From contig NZ_PPRD01000014.1 of assembly GCF_002902575.1 (NCBI RefSeq), forward strand, positions 1 through 64,000: 64,000 nt of DNA, in the 5' to 3' direction. Positions 35,151 through 45,878 of the stretch are shown in pieces; within the stretch, counting starts at the first letter, position 1, and each line of letters starts with the position of its first letter. This DNA comes from Staphylococcus croceilyticus. Its GTDB lineage: Bacteria > Bacillota > Bacilli > Staphylococcales > Staphylococcaceae. Both the position numbers and the translations under genes were made by a program. The notes beneath the pieces were generated by a model. It was not told where the DNA came from. It saw only the letters and a program-made list of their open reading frames with translations, and ran no database searches.

Positions 35151-37028
35151 TTGAATTTAAGTGTCACAAATAGTCCTTTTACAGAAGGGCAAGCCACACA
35201 AATTAATGAATTACTACAGACGCTTACACCAGAACAAAAGGTATGGTTAAGTGGTTACTTAGTTGCGAACCAACAATTTTCAGCAAATGGTGCACCGGCC
35301 CAATCTCAAACTGGGGCATCAAATCAAGCGACAGTTCAAGGCGAACTATCTGCCAATACAGAAGCCATGTTGCAAGATAAAGAACCTACCATTACACCTG
35401 AGAAACGTAGTATCACATTACTTTATGGTTCTGAAACAGGTAATGCACAAGGTTTAGCGGAAATCTTTGAAGAACGTTTATCAAACATTGGTCATAACGT
35501 TACTTTAAAAGCAATGGATGAATTTAAACCTAAAAATCTTAAAAACGTTGAAGACTTATTCATCATTACATCTACACAAGGCGAAGGAGATCCACCAGAT
35601 AACGCTGCTGAACTTCATGAGTTTCTTCATGGACGTAAAGCACCGAAACTTGAAGGCGTGCGCTTCTCTGTATTAGCGCTTGGGGACCAAACTTATGAGT
35701 TCTTCTGTCAAACAGGTCGTGACTTTGATAGAAAGCTTGGCGAATTAGGCGCTGAAAGAATTTATGAACGCGTATATTGCGATGTGGATTATGAAGAAGA
35801 CGCTGAAAAGTGGATGGCAAACGTTATCAATGCTATCGATACAGCACCAGAAGGCATACAAAACGAACAAGTAGTCAGTGAATCTATTAAATCGGCAAAA
35901 GAGAAGAAATTCTCAAAATCAAATCCATATCAAGCAGAAGTGTTAGAAAACATTAACTTAAATGGTCGAGGGTCTAATAAAGAAACACGGCATATTGAAT
36001 TCTTATTAGATAACTTTGGAGAAGAATATGAAGTGGGCGATTGTTTAGTCGTCTTACCGCAAAACGATCCAGCATTAGTTGAATTACTTATCAGTACATT
36101 AGGCTGGGACCCAGAAGAACAAGTTCAAATTTCTGATGAAGGTGATACTTTATCACTTGAAGATGCTTTAACAACACACTTCGAAATCACAAAATTAACA
36201 AAACCATTACTTATCAATGCAGCATCATTATTTGATAATGAAGAGCTCAATGAAAAAGTCGAAGATAACGAATGGATTCAAAGTTATATTGAAGGTCGTG
36301 ACTTAATCGACTTATTAAATGATTTCAATACAACAGAATTACAACCGGAAAATTTATATCAATTACTTAGAAAATTACCACCAAGAGAATATTCAATTTC
36401 GAGTAGTTACAAAGCTTTACCAGACGAAGTCCACATTACAGTTGGCGCAGTGAGATACAATTCGCATGGCCGTGATCGCTCAGGTGTATGTTCTGTACAA
36501 TTTGCTGAACGTATTCAACCAGGTGATACAGTGCCAATTTATTTAAAACGTAATCCAAACTTCAAGTTCCCAACAGATGGTGACACACCAGTGATTATGA
36601 TTGGTCCTGGTACAGGTATTGCGCCATTTAGAGCGTATATGCAAGAACGTGAAGAACGTGGATTCAAAGGTAACACTTGGTTATTCTTTGGTGACCAACA
36701 CTTTACAACAGACTTCTTGTATCAAACTGAATGGCAAGAATGGTTGAAAGACGGTACATTAGGCAAAATGGACGTCGCATTCTCACGCGATACAGATGAA
36801 AAAGTTTATGTGCAACATCGCATTTCAGAACATAGTGCACAGTTTAATGAATGGCTACAAAATGGCGCTTCAATTTATATTTGTGGCGATGAAAAGAACA
36901 TGGCCAAAGACGTACATCAAGCGATTCGCAATGTCTTAATTAAAGAACAAAACTTATCTGAAGAAGATGCTGAAGCATATCTTAAACAAATGAAGAAAGA
37001 TAAACGTTATCAACGTGATGTGTACTAA
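35151..37028 (+). CDS. cysJ: Sulfite reductase [NADPH] flavoprotein alpha subunit CysJ
   Basis: Passes electrons from NADPH through FAD and FMN to CysI. The 625-residue protein has an N-terminal flavodoxin domain ([39 protein letters not shown]), an FAD domain with REYSISSS and [10 protein letters not shown], and an NADPH domain with [23 protein letters not shown] and the C-terminal RYQRDVY. Length is normal. The start is TTG at 35151 after AGAGGTGG. It is followed by cysI after 17 bases. Confidence 0.96.
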   Translation: MNLSVTNSPFTEGQATQINELLQTLTPEQKVWLSGYLVANQQFSANGAPAQSQTGASNQATVQGELSANTEAMLQDKEPTITPEKRSITLLYGSETGNAQGLAEIFEERLSNIGHNVTLKAMDEFKPKNLKNVEDLFIITSTQGEGDPPDNAAELHEFLHGRKAPKLEGVRFSVLALGDQTYEFFCQTGRDFDRKLGELGAERIYERVYCDVDYEEDAEKWMANVINAIDTAPEGIQNEQVVSESIKSAKEKKFSKSNPYQAEVLENINLNGRGSNKETRHIEFLLDNFGEEYEVGDCLVVLPQNDPALVELLISTLGWDPEEQVQISDEGDTLSLEDALTTHFEITKLTKPLLINAASLFDNEELNEKVEDNEWIQSYIEGRDLIDLLNDFNTTELQPENLYQLLRKLPPREYSISSSYKALPDEVHITVGAVRYNSHGRDRSGVCSVQFAERIQPGDTVPIYLKRNPNFKFPTDGDTPVIMIGPGTGIAPFRAYMQEREERGFKGNTWLFFGDQHFTTDFLYQTEWQEWLKDGTLGKMDVAFSRDTDEKVYVQHRISEHSAQFNEWLQNGASIYICGDEKNMAKDVHQAIRNVLIKEQNLSEEDAEAYLKQMKKDKRYQRDVY

Positions 37029-37045
37029 AGAAGGGGTGGTATTTA

Positions 37046-38767
37046 ATGGCTAAAACAAATAAGCAAATAACTGATGAATTAAACCAAAAGCTTGACGCCT
37101 TAGAATATCTCAAAGACGATAGTAATTATTTACGTGGAACGATTGAACAAGGTTTAGCAGATCCTTTAACTGGTGCTATTTCTGACGATGATACGAAATT
37201 ATTAAAGTTCCATGGTAGCTATCAACAAGATGATAGAGATATACGTGATGAACGTCGTAAACAGAAGCTTGAACCAGCATACAGCTTCATGATTCGTGTC
37301 CGTCTACCAGGGGGTAAAGCGACGCCAGAACAATGGTTAGCAATGGATGATATTTCTGAACGTTACGGTAACCAAACGATGAAGTTAACGACACGTCAAA
37401 CGTTCCAATTCCATGGCATTTTAAAACGCAATCTAAAATCTTCAATGCAAAAGATTAACGAAGCAGTACTTGATACGATTGCAGCATGCGGAGACGTCAA
37501 TCGTAATACGATGTGTAACCCTAACCCATATCAATCAAGTATTCATAAGGAAATTAATGATTATGCGACAGCGATTAGTGATCATTTATTACCTAAAACA
37601 AATGCGTATCACGAAATTTGGTTAGATGGAGAGAAAGTTTTAGATTCAGCTGAAGAAGTGGAACCAATGTACGGTAAAAAATATTTACCACGTAAATTTA
37701 AAATTGGTATCGCGGTTCCACCTTCAAATGACATTGATGTCTACTCTCAAGATATTGGTCTTATCGCTATTGTGGAGAATGAAGAACTTATCGGATTTAA
37801 TGTCACAATCGGTGGCGGTATGGGTATGACACATGGTAACCCTGATACGTATCCTCAAGTAGGACGTTTAGCTGGATTTATCCCTAAAGATAAAGCTGTT
37901 GACGTTTGTGAGAAGATTTTAACGATTCAACGCGACTACGGCAATCGTGAGAATCGTAAAAATGCACGCTTCAAATATACTGTAGACCGTTTAGGTGTGG
38001 ACAAGGTAGTTGAAGAACTTAATTCACGCTTAGGATGGAATATTGAAGAAGCACGTGACTTCGAATTTGAACATAACGGCGACCGTTTAGGTTGGATTGA
38101 AGGCGAAGAAGGCGTTTGGAATTATACGTTATTTATTCAAAATGGACGCGTTAAAGATACAGAAGATTATCAATTAAAAACGGCATTGCGAAAAATCGCA
38201 GAAACACATACGGGCGACTTCAGATTATCTCCAAACCAAAATTTAATTATTGCAAATGTAACTCCTGAGAAAAAAGAAGAAATTCAAAGTCTTATTGACC
38301 AATATGGTTTAACAGACGGTAAGAATTATACAGGCTTACGACGTAATTCAATGGCTTGCGTAGCCTTTCCAACATGTGGCTTGGCTATGGCAGAATCAGA
38401 ACGTTACCTACCATCTTTAATTTCTAAGATTGAGGATTTATTAGATGAAGCGGGACTAAATGATGAAGAGATTACGATTCGTATGACAGGTTGTCCAAAT
38501 GGTTGTGCGAGACCAGCACTTGCTGAAATTGCATTTATCGGTAAAGCACCTGGTAAATACAATATGTATTTAGGTGGTGGCTTTAAAGGTGAACGCTTAA
38601 ATAAATTGTATAAAGAGAATATTGGCGAACAAGAAATTCTTGAAAGTTTACGTCCTATTCTTATGGATTATGGTAAAGAACGTCTTGAAGGTGAACATTT
38701 CGGTGACTTTGTTATTCGCTCTGGTGTAGTAGCTAAAGTTCACGGTGGCCAAGATTTCCATAATTAA
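37046..38767 (+). CDS. cysI: Sulfite reductase hemoprotein beta subunit CysI
   Basis: Six-electron reduction of sulfite to sulfide at a siroheme-[4Fe-4S] site. The 573-residue protein shows the arginine-rich siroheme segments ([21 protein letters not shown]) and the cluster ligands C-x5-C in [10 protein letters not shown] and C-x3-C in [19 protein letters not shown] precedes the ATG. It lies in a run cysJ-cysI-cobA-sirC that also makes the cofactor. Confidence 0.96.
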   Translation: MAKTNKQITDELNQKLDALEYLKDDSNYLRGTIEQGLADPLTGAISDDDTKLLKFHGSYQQDDRDIRDERRKQKLEPAYSFMIRVRLPGGKATPEQWLAMDDISERYGNQTMKLTTRQTFQFHGILKRNLKSSMQKINEAVLDTIAACGDVNRNTMCNPNPYQSSIHKEINDYATAISDHLLPKTNAYHEIWLDGEKVLDSAEEVEPMYGKKYLPRKFKIGIAVPPSNDIDVYSQDIGLIAIVENEELIGFNVTIGGGMGMTHGNPDTYPQVGRLAGFIPKDKAVDVCEKILTIQRDYGNRENRKNARFKYTVDRLGVDKVVEELNSRLGWNIEEARDFEFEHNGDRLGWIEGEEGVWNYTLFIQNGRVKDTEDYQLKTALRKIAETHTGDFRLSPNQNLIIANVTPEKKEEIQSLIDQYGLTDGKNYTGLRRNSMACVAFPTCGLAMAESERYLPSLISKIEDLLDEAGLNDEEITIRMTGCPNGCARPALAEIAFIGKAPGKYNMYLGGGFKGERLNKLYKENIGEQEILESLRPILMDYGKERLEGEHFGDFVIRSGVVAKVHGGQDFHN

Positions 38768-38799
38768 TTTTCAAAAAAGAAATAACGGGGGGTGACAGG

Positions 38800-39564
38800 A
38801 TGGGAAAAGTTTATCTCGTAGGCGCAGGGCCTGGTGATCCTGATTTATTGACGATTAAAGGTATGAAAGCAATTCAAGCGGCAGATGTTATTCTGTATGA
38901 TCGTTTAGTGAATAAAGAAATCTTAGAATTAGCGAAACCATCAACGAAATTCTTCTATTGTGGTAAAGATCCGAATAAATATTCCCTACCGCAAGAGGAA
39001 ACGAATCGAATGTTGGTAAGTTTAGCTAAGAAGGGGCATACGATTACGCGTTTAAAAGGGGGCGACCCGTTTGTCTTCGGTCGTGGTGGTGAAGAGGCAG
39101 AAATCTTAGCGCAACACCAAATCCCATTTGAAATCGTCCCTGGTATTACTTCAGGTATTGCAGCACCAGCTTATGCGGGCATTCCAGTAACGCATAGAGA
39201 TTATAGCTCTTCAGTCGCGTTTGTCACAGCCGTTAACAAACCCGGTATGTCGAAAGAAGCGTACTGGGAACATCTTGCACACGGTCCAGAAACATTATGT
39301 GTTTATATGGGTGTGAAACGATTGCCTGAAATTTGTGAATTGCTTATCCATCATGGTAAATCGACAGATACACCTGTGGCGTTAGTACATTTAGGAACGA
39401 CTGCTTCCCAGAAGACTGTTACCGGCACATTAGGCACGATTGTCGAACAAGCATCTGAGATTAAGAATCCGGCGATGATTGTGGTTGGTGATGTAGTGCA
39501 AATGAGACAGAAGATTAGCTGGTTTAAAGAACAAGTTGCTGATTTAGAAATGACCTTACCTTAG
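38800..39564 (+). CDS. cobA: Uroporphyrinogen-III C-methyltransferase
   Basis: SAM-dependent bismethylation of uroporphyrinogen III to precorrin-2, the first siroheme step. The 254-residue protein has VYLVGAGPGDPDLLT, LYDRLV, RLKGGDPFVFGRGGEEAE, and VPGITSGIAAPAYAGIPVTHR, all diagnostic of SUMT. GGGGGGTG precedes the ATG at 38800. It supplies siroheme for the adjacent CysI. Confidence 0.95.
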   Translation: MGKVYLVGAGPGDPDLLTIKGMKAIQAADVILYDRLVNKEILELAKPSTKFFYCGKDPNKYSLPQEETNRMLVSLAKKGHTITRLKGGDPFVFGRGGEEAEILAQHQIPFEIVPGITSGIAAPAYAGIPVTHRDYSSSVAFVTAVNKPGMSKEAYWEHLAHGPETLCVYMGVKRLPEICELLIHHGKSTDTPVALVHLGTTASQKTVTGTLGTIVEQASEIKNPAMIVVGDVVQMRQKISWFKEQVADLEMTLP

Positions 39565-39618
39565 TTATAATGTAGGTACATAAATCGGCATAGAGGCGAA
39601 GTGAATGGGGGAAACAGT

Positions 39619-40230
39619 ATGAATAGTATGCCACTTATGATTGATTTAACTGATAAATATATTGTCATTGTTGGTGGTGGAAAAGTAGCAACAAGACGGG
39701 CCACTACATTAATAGCGTATTGTCCCAATATTCATATTGTGAGTCCTTCACTCACACCAGCCTTACACACTTTAGTGACTGAAGGTCGCATTACATGGAG
39801 TGAAAAAGCCTTTGAACCAAGTGATTTAGAAGGAGCTTACCTTGTAGTAGTTGCGACAAATGAGCCTGAAGTGAATGCGCAAGTGAAAGCAAGTTTACCT
39901 CAAGGGGTTTTACTTAATCACGCAGCAGATGCACAGGAAGGAGACGTCACATTTCCTAGCATTTTACAACGTGGAAGACTAACGATGAGTGTCTCAACGA
40001 ATGGCGCTAGTCCTAAACTAGGCGCGCAAATCATCTCCAAATTAAGTGGAATGTACGATGAACGTTATGACACCTATATAGAATTTTTGTATCAAAGCAG
40101 ACAGCGTATTAAAGCATTACCAATTGAGCCATCTGAAAAGCAAAATTTATTACAACAAATTTTATCTGAAACTTACTTGAATGAAGATAAGCAACGAGAA
40201 TTCATGCGATGGCTCCAATCACAAGTTTAA
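39619..40230 (+). CDS. sirC: Precorrin-2 dehydrogenase (siroheme synthase N-terminal type)
   Basis: NAD-dependent oxidation of precorrin-2 to sirohydrochlorin. The 203-residue protein has VGGGKVATRRATTL at the N-terminus, a Rossmann VVATNEPEVN segment, and MSVSTNGASPKLGAQI, as in the N-terminal part of CysG or Bacillus YlnF. The ATG at 39619 fits GGGGGAAAC spacing better than the GTG at 39601. No sirohydrochlorin ferrochelatase gene (sirB/cbiX) is present in this cluster, so iron insertion must be encoded elsewhere. Confidence 0.9.
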   Translation: MNSMPLMIDLTDKYIVIVGGGKVATRRATTLIAYCPNIHIVSPSLTPALHTLVTEGRITWSEKAFEPSDLEGAYLVVVATNEPEVNAQVKASLPQGVLLNHAADAQEGDVTFPSILQRGRLTMSVSTNGASPKLGAQIISKLSGMYDERYDTYIEFLYQSRQRIKALPIEPSEKQNLLQQILSETYLNEDKQREFMRWLQSQV

Positions 40231-40250
40231 TATGAAGGGGCGTGTGATAT

Positions 40251-41126
40251 ATGAAGAAATTATTTATATTTGCATTAGCTGGATTTTTAGCCCAACTTGT
40301 TGATGGATCACTCGGAATGGGTTTCGGGGCCTCATCATCATCTATTTTGTTAACGTATGGTATTGCACCTGCGATTGTATCAGCCACTGTACACTTTTCC
40401 GAAATTGCTACAACAGCAGCTTCAGGGACGTCACATTGGAAATTTGAAAATGTACATAAACCGACCATGTTAAAGCTAGCGATTCCTGGTTCAATCAGCG
40501 GGTTCATTGGCGCAGCATTATTGACGCAAATACATGGAAATTATATTAAGCCATATATCGCTCTGTTCTTACTTTCAATGGGAATTTATATTTTATATCA
40601 ATTCCTATTTAAGCGACATAAAGAACTTCACGCGCATGTTGGAAAGTTAAGTAGTGCGAAACTTGTGCCACAAGGAGCTATCGCTGGTTTCTTAGATGCC
40701 ATTGGTGGCGGTGGATGGGGACCGGTCAATACACCTTTATTATTGGCAAGTCATAAGATCCAACCGCGCTATGCTATTGGTACAGTATCAGCGAGTGAGT
40801 TTTTCGTTACATTATCAACATCGTTAAGTTTTATTCTCTTTTTAGGTATCACACAAATTAATTGGTGGTTTGTCATCGCGTTAAGTGTTGGCGGTATGAT
40901 AGCAGCACCTATTTCTGCTTATCTTACTAAGATCTTACCAATTAATATTTTAGCTATTTGTGTAGGTGGGTTAATCATTTTCACAAATAGTAACGCATTG
41001 CTGAAATACTTTGATAGCAATGCCACAATAACTAATATTATTAGATTCGCAATTATTTGTGCGATTGTGATTTTAGTGATTATCACACTTATTCGCAACA
41101 AAAAATTGTCTTTTTCTTACAAGTAA
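40251..41126 (+). CDS. TSUP-family (TauE/SafE) sulfur-anion transporter
   Basis: A 291-residue membrane protein with about eight TM helices in two repeats, marked by VDGSLGMGFGASSSSILLTYG in the first half and DAIGGGGWGPVNTPLL in the second, the TSUP signatures. It may import sulfate for assimilation or export excess sulfite; direction cannot be read. No other sulfate permease gene is in the cluster, which favours uptake. GAAGGGGCG precedes the ATG. Confidence 0.87.
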   Translation: MKKLFIFALAGFLAQLVDGSLGMGFGASSSSILLTYGIAPAIVSATVHFSEIATTAASGTSHWKFENVHKPTMLKLAIPGSISGFIGAALLTQIHGNYIKPYIALFLLSMGIYILYQFLFKRHKELHAHVGKLSSAKLVPQGAIAGFLDAIGGGGWGPVNTPLLLASHKIQPRYAIGTVSASEFFVTLSTSLSFILFLGITQINWWFVIALSVGGMIAAPISAYLTKILPINILAICVGGLIIFTNSNALLKYFDSNATITNIIRFAIICAIVILVIITLIRNKKLSFSYK

Positions 41127-41172
41127 AACCGAGTAAACTAATCAATTTAATTAGAAAAGGGGTTATGAAGTT

Positions 41173-42351
41173 ATGGCAACTAATGAAACAATTAATAATT
41201 ACACAATTCAACCACATGGTGGTGAATTAATTAATCGCGTAGTTGAAGGTAAAGAAAGAGAAACTTTAATCGAAGCTGCGAAATCATTTAAGAAGATTAC
41301 GTTAAATCCATGGGCAATTTCTGATTTAGAGTTAATCGCAATTGGTGGATTTAGTCCATTAACTGGTTTCATGGGTGAAGCGGATTACACTAAAGTTGTT
41401 GAAGACACACATCTTGAAAATGGATTAGTGTGGAGTATTCCAATCACATTGCCAGTAACTGAAGACAAAGCAGCTAAATTAGAAGTTGGCGATGACGTGG
41501 CGCTTTACGGGGAAGATGGCGAATTATACGGTACATTAAAACTAGAAGAAAAATATACGTATGACAAAGAAAAAGAAGCACAAAATGTCTATGGTACTAC
41601 TGAAGAAGCACACCCAGGAGTTAAAAAGGTTTATGAAAAAGGTAATGTGTACTTAGCTGGTCCTATCCAATTAGTGAATCGTCCAAAACATGATGAATTC
41701 TCAGATTATCATTTAGATCCTGCTGAAACACGTCAATTATTCCATGACCTTGGTTGGAAAACAGTGGTTGGTTTCCAAACACGTAATCCTGTTCACCGCG
41801 CACATGAATATATTCAAAAATCAGCGTTAGAAATTGTGGATGGCTTATTATTAAATCCATTAGTAGGTGAAACAAAAGCAGACGATATTCCAGCAGATGT
41901 GCGTATGGAAAGTTATCAAGCGATTCTTAAAAACTACTTCCCGAAAGATAGAGCACGTTTAGTCATCTATCCAGCAGCGATGCGTTATGCAGGACCACGT
42001 GAAGCCATTTTACATGCGACAGTCCGCAAAAACTATGGTTGTACACATTTCATCGTCGGTCGTGACCACGCAGGTGTAGGGGATTACTATGGCACATATG
42101 AAGCTCAAGAACTTATTTCTCAATTTGAAGATGAATTAGATATTCAAATCTTGAAGTTTGAACATGCTTTTTATTGTGAAAAATGTGGCAACATGGCTAC
42201 CGCAAAAACATGCCCACACGATGCATCAGAACATGTTCATTTAAGTGGTACAAAAGTAAGAGAAAAATTACGTAATGGTGAATCTTTACCAACTAAATTC
42301 TCAAGACCAGAAGTAGCAGAAGTATTAATTAGAGGTTTGAAACAAAAATAA
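41173..42351 (+). CDS. sat: Sulfate adenylyltransferase (ATP sulfurylase)
   Basis: Makes adenylylsulfate (APS) from sulfate and ATP. The 392-residue homo-oligomeric type has [15 protein letters not shown] with the HxxH motif, [12 protein letters not shown], and a zinc-binding [15 protein letters not shown] segment near residue 335. AAAAGGGG precedes the ATG. It is followed after 14 bases by cysC. Confidence 0.95.
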   Translation: MATNETINNYTIQPHGGELINRVVEGKERETLIEAAKSFKKITLNPWAISDLELIAIGGFSPLTGFMGEADYTKVVEDTHLENGLVWSIPITLPVTEDKAAKLEVGDDVALYGEDGELYGTLKLEEKYTYDKEKEAQNVYGTTEEAHPGVKKVYEKGNVYLAGPIQLVNRPKHDEFSDYHLDPAETRQLFHDLGWKTVVGFQTRNPVHRAHEYIQKSALEIVDGLLLNPLVGETKADDIPADVRMESYQAILKNYFPKDRARLVIYPAAMRYAGPREAILHATVRKNYGCTHFIVGRDHAGVGDYYGTYEAQELISQFEDELDIQILKFEHAFYCEKCGNMATAKTCPHDASEHVHLSGTKVREKLRNGESLPTKFSRPEVAEVLIRGLKQK

Positions 42352-42365
42352 GTGGAGGGAAAAGC

Positions 42366-42965
42366 ATGAGTCAATCAAGTAATATTACATGGCACGATTC
42401 TGAAGTAACGAAAGCAGATAGACAACAACAGAATGGTCATAAGAGTGTAGTGATTTGGTTTACAGGCCTATCAGGCTCAGGTAAATCAACCGTTTCAGTT
42501 GCACTTGAACAAGCATTATTTGAACAAGGGAAACATGCCTATCGTTTAGACGGTGATAATGTTCGTCACGGATTAAATAAGAATTTAGGATTTAGTCCTG
42601 AAGATCGTAAAGAGAACATTCGTCGTATTGGCGAAGTAAGTAAACTATTAGTAGATGCTGGTACAATTGCGATTACCGCGTTTATCTCTCCATATAGAGC
42701 AGACCGAGATGACGTACGTGCTATCTTGGAAGATGGAGAATTTATCGAAGTTTATACAGAGTGCAGTGTGGAAGAATGTGAGAAAAGAGATCCTAAAGGA
42801 CTTTATCAAAAAGCACGTTCAGGTGAAATCAAAGAATTCACTGGCATTAGCGCACCATACGAAGCACCAAAACAACCAGAAATTACTATTAATACAGAAC
42901 AACAAAGTGTAGAAGAATCTGTGGAAGTCATTCTTAACTACTTAAAAGATAAACAATATATTTAA
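42366..42965 (+). CDS. cysC: Adenylylsulfate kinase CysC
   Basis: Phosphorylates APS to PAPS. The 199-residue protein has the P-loop [26 protein letters not shown], and ISPYRADRD, all standard for APS kinase. It follows sat closely and ends the sulfur cluster before a strong terminator. Presence of both an FeS-type CysH and CysC means the cell can route APS directly or through PAPS. Confidence 0.94.
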   Translation: MSQSSNITWHDSEVTKADRQQQNGHKSVVIWFTGLSGSGKSTVSVALEQALFEQGKHAYRLDGDNVRHGLNKNLGFSPEDRKENIRRIGEVSKLLVDAGTIAITAFISPYRADRDDVRAILEDGEFIEVYTECSVEECEKRDPKGLYQKARSGEIKEFTGISAPYEAPKQPEITINTEQQSVEESVEVILNYLKDKQYI

Positions 42966-42977
42966 ATAGATGATTTG

Positions 42978-43021
42978 AACGCATTATCGACATTAAACGA
43001 TGTTGATAATGCGTTTTTTTA
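42978..43021 (+). terminator. Terminator of the sulfate assimilation cluster
   Basis: A 16-bp stem: AACGCATTATCGACAT (42978-42993) pairs with ATGTTGATAATGCGTT (43000-43015) with one G-T pair, followed by a run of T. Confidence 0.93.
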
Positions 43022-43080
43022 ATATACACATAACTTATTTTACTTTATAAATAAAACTTAATATCTAAAAAGGGTAAATT

Positions 43081-43105
43081 TGGTATAATTATGTAAACGC
43101 TTTCT
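43081..43105 (+). promoter_or_regulatory. Extended -10 promoter overlapped downstream by a cre site
   Basis: TGGTATAAT at 43081-43089 is an extended -10 element. Immediately after it, ATGTAAACGCTTTCT at 43091-43105 matches the CcpA consensus WTGNAANCGNWNNCW at every position. CcpA bound here would sit on the start site and repress the citrate-type transporter gene when glucose is present. Confidence 0.7.
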
Positions 43106-43159
43106 TTTTGAAAGTTGGGAATATTGGGAGAATGCAACTGAATTAATTGGGGGGATTTC

Positions 43160-44530
43160 ATGCATGATAATAGTGTTTGGTTAACAGTTATGGGGATTTT
43201 AATCATAGGTTCAATCGTGGGACTGTTAATTGCGAAGAAAATCAGTCCAGTAGTAGGTATGATTTTAATTCCAAGTGTTGGGGCATTGATTTTAGGATAC
43301 GGCATAGGGGATTTAGTAAAGTTTTTTAATAATGGCTTAGAATCTGTAATAAACGTAGTTATTATGTTTATCTTTGCCATTATTTTCTTCGGATTGATGA
43401 CAGACAGTGGTTTATTTAAACCAATTGTTAAACGGTTGATTTTAATGACAAGAGGTAATGTAGTGATTGTAAGTATTATTACTGCAGTCATTGGTATGTT
43501 TGCGCAGTTAGATGGCGCAGGTGCCGTTACTTTCTTACTCTCAATTCCGGCTTTATTACCATTATATAAAGCGCTAAATATGAATAAGTATTTATTAATT
43601 TTATTACTCGCAATTAGTGCAGCAATTATGAATATGGTACCTTGGGGTGGACCAATGGCACGTGTTGCGTCAGTATTAAAAGTTAAAAGTGTCAATGAAT
43701 TATGGTATGGCTTAATACCAGTACAAATTATCGGTTTCGTTTTAGTCCTTATTTTCGCAACATATTTAGGCTTTAGAGAGCAAAAAAGAATTAAAAAGGC
43801 TATAGATAAGGGAGAATTGGAACCAACTATCGACATCGATATTCATAAACTTGTGAGAAATTATGAACGTGATCAAGATATTAAATTCCCAGTGAGAGGT
43901 CGTGCAGTGAAACACGGTTGGGTCATTTGGGTTAATATGTTGCTGACTGTCTTAGTCATTTTAATGATGTTAACAAATATCGCGCCACCAGAATTTGCGT
44001 TTATGATTGGTGTGGCAGTTGCATTAATTATTAACTTCCCAAATGTAGACGATCAGATGAATCGATTAAAAGCACATGCACCTAATGCTTTAATGATGGC
44101 GGCTGTTATTATAGCGGCGGGCATGTTTTTAGGTGTATTAAATGAAACAGGAATGTTAAAAGCTATCGCGACAAACCTTATTAAAATCATTCCAGACGCT
44201 GTAGGTCCGTATTTACATATAATTGTAGGTATCTTTGGCGTGCCTCTTGATTTACTAACAAGTACAGATGCTTATTATTTCGCATTACTTCCTATAGTAG
44301 AACAAACGGCAAGTCAGTTTGGAGTTAATCCAGTTTCTACGGCATATTCAATGGTTATTGGTAATATCGTAGGTACATTTGTAAGTCCATTCTCACCAGC
44401 ACTTTGGTTAGCGATTGGACTTGCTGAAGCGAATATGGGTACATATATTAAATATGCTTTCTTCTGGATATGGGGCTTTGCGATAGTCTTGCTCATCATC
44501 GCAATGCTGATTGGCACAGTAACAATTTAA
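43160..44530 (+). CDS. CitMHS-family transporter (metal-citrate:H+ symporter type)
   Basis: A 456-residue transporter with about twelve TM helices. The block AQLDGAGAVTFLLSIPALLPLYKAL, the MNMVPWGGPMARVASVL segment and the C-terminal GVPLDLLTSTDAYYFALLPI match CitM/CitH-type metal-citrate carriers. It would take up citrate or a related di/tricarboxylate complexed with a divalent cation. The ATG follows GGGGGGA. A cre site at its promoter fits control of a secondary carbon source. Confidence 0.87.
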   Translation: MHDNSVWLTVMGILIIGSIVGLLIAKKISPVVGMILIPSVGALILGYGIGDLVKFFNNGLESVINVVIMFIFAIIFFGLMTDSGLFKPIVKRLILMTRGNVVIVSIITAVIGMFAQLDGAGAVTFLLSIPALLPLYKALNMNKYLLILLLAISAAIMNMVPWGGPMARVASVLKVKSVNELWYGLIPVQIIGFVLVLIFATYLGFREQKRIKKAIDKGELEPTIDIDIHKLVRNYERDQDIKFPVRGRAVKHGWVIWVNMLLTVLVILMMLTNIAPPEFAFMIGVAVALIINFPNVDDQMNRLKAHAPNALMMAAVIIAAGMFLGVLNETGMLKAIATNLIKIIPDAVGPYLHIIVGIFGVPLDLLTSTDAYYFALLPIVEQTASQFGVNPVSTAYSMVIGNIVGTFVSPFSPALWLAIGLAEANMGTYIKYAFFWIWGFAIVLLIIAMLIGTVTI

Positions 44531-44547
44531 TTTAATGAGTATTAATG

Positions 44548-44574
44548 GGATAAAGCATTGCTTTATCCTATTTT
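44548..44574 (+). terminator. Terminator of the CitMHS transporter gene
   Basis: GGATAAAGC (44548-44556) pairs with GCTTTATCC (44560-44568), followed by TATTTT. Confidence 0.82.
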
Positions 44575-44728
44575 AATGAAACAAAACATCTTTAAAATAA
44601 TCAGATAAATTACAAAGGTATGAGAGACACTGTTGAAAAAAGACACAAAACCACTGGCATGAAAAGGTTATAGAAGTTGTAATAAACTCTGACTTTTTTT
44701 ACAAGCGCCGTTACATTATTATGATTCA

Positions 44729-44745
44729 TTTACAAAGCTTTAACA
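44729..44745 (-). promoter_or_regulatory. WalR box upstream of the SsaA-like gene
   Basis: TTTACA-AAGCT-TTAACA on the + strand is the complement of TGTWAH-N5-TGTWAH, the WalR (YycF) consensus, with no mismatch. It lies about 157 bases before the ATG, implying a long 5' leader. A palindrome CGTTAATTAACG lies within that leader. WalKR control of SsaA-like autolysins is established in staphylococci. Confidence 0.65.
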
Positions 44746-44901
44746 TTGCACACAAACCCTTGTATGTCTGTTAGAGTGTGTCTTGTCGTTAATTAACGAG
44801 AAAAAAATTCTTAAGCATTATTTAGAAATGTTAATAATTGTAAATTGCAGGTAGCCACGAGAAAAAATTATTTTCAAACAAATCTAGGAGGATATTTAAT
44901 T

Positions 44902-45693
44902 ATGAAAAAAATCGCTACAGCTACAATCGCAACAGCAGGTATTGCAACTTTCGGACTAGCACACCACGATGCAGATGCAGCGGAAAACAATAATGGATAT
45001 AACCCTAACGATCCTTATTCATATAGCTACACTTATACAATTGACCAACAAGGTAACTATCACTATAAATGGCAAGGTAACTGGAGCCCAGCACAAGCAC
45101 AACAAGGCGGTCAACAAACTGCAAACAACCAAACTCAAAACTACAACTACAATTATAACTACAGCTATAACTATAATAATGGCTACACTCAAAACCAAAA
45201 CCAAACTACAAATAATAACACTCAATCATATACTGCGAACAACAACGGTGGCGGCTTAGGTTCAAATTATTCAACATCAAACCGCAACGTTCAAGTAACA
45301 ACTCAAAAAGCACCAACAACACAATCAGCAAACACATCAAGCAGTAAAGCCTTCGCAGGTCAATCAAGCTCAGGTGCTAACCTATACACAGCAGGCCAAT
45401 GTACTTACTACGTATACGATAAAGTAGGTGGCTCAGTAGGTAGCACATGGGGCAACGCAAATAACTGGGCAAACGCAGCAGCACAAAGTGGTTACACAGT
45501 AAATAACACACCTAAAGCAGGAGCAGTTATGCAAACAACTCAAGGCGCATACGGCCACGTTGCATACGTTGAGAACGTAAATAATGACGGTTCAGTTAAC
45601 GTTTCAGAAATGAACTACAACGGCGGACCTGGTGTCGTTTCAACACGCACAATCCCAGCTAGCCAAGCAGGTTCATACAACTATATTTCATAA
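44902..45693 (+). CDS. ssaA: Secreted SsaA-like CHAP-domain protein
   Basis: Peptidoglycan amidase or endopeptidase secreted to the wall. The 263-residue protein has a signal peptide with likely cleavage after HHDADA, a Tyr/Asn/Gln-rich repetitive middle (about 20-150) and a C-terminal CHAP domain with catalytic Cys in [10 protein letters not shown] and His in GHVAYVE. The ATG at 44902 follows GGAGG; the in-frame start at 44845 lies upstream of that site. A WalR box supports control by WalKR. Several paralogs usually exist in a staphylococcal genome, so the symbol names the family. Confidence 0.9.
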   Translation: MKKIATATIATAGIATFGLAHHDADAAENNNGYNPNDPYSYSYTYTIDQQGNYHYKWQGNWSPAQAQQGGQQTANNQTQNYNYNYNYSYNYNNGYTQNQNQTTNNNTQSYTANNNGGGLGSNYSTSNRNVQVTTQKAPTTQSANTSSSKAFAGQSSSGANLYTAGQCTYYVYDKVGGSVGSTWGNANNWANAAAQSGYTVNNTPKAGAVMQTTQGAYGHVAYVENVNNDGSVNVSEMNYNGGPGVVSTRTIPASQAGSYNYIS

Positions 45694-45706
45694 AATAAAG
45701 TAAACT

Positions 45707-45749
45707 AAACCACGATTCCTTATAATATGGCATCGTGGTTTTCTTTTAT
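45707..45749 (+). terminator. Terminator of the SsaA-like gene
   Basis: AAACCACGAT (45707-45716) pairs with ATCGTGGTTT (45732-45741), followed by TCTTTT. Confidence 0.85.
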
Positions 45750-45878
45750 TTTTGGAAAAGGCCAAGGCATGTTTTCTCACTTTATGATTGAAGCCGAAAC
45801 AGAACGGGAAATGAATGTAATAAGAAGTACAACAATACAAATATAAGATTGCCCAATGTTGAAAGAAGGTGAGTTAAC

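Noticed and set aside
43045-43836. 263-codon reverse-strand ORF across the CitMHS gene
   Set aside because: Antisense shadow of a hydrophobic protein that also crosses the promoter and cre site.
44696-44717. Possible second WalR box at TTTACA-GTTACA
   Set aside because: The spacing is 6 bases, not the 5 required; the box at 44729-44745 has the right spacing.
45019-45259. Overlapping frames within the SsaA repeat region
   Set aside because: Same cause: Tyr/Asn/Gln-rich codons leave other frames open. The CHAP frame has signal peptide, ribosome site and domain.
45769-45846. Short 25-codon ORF (starts MFSHFMIEAETERE) before the 84-residue protein gene
   Set aside because: No ribosome site, no homology that I recognise and too short to separate from chance.
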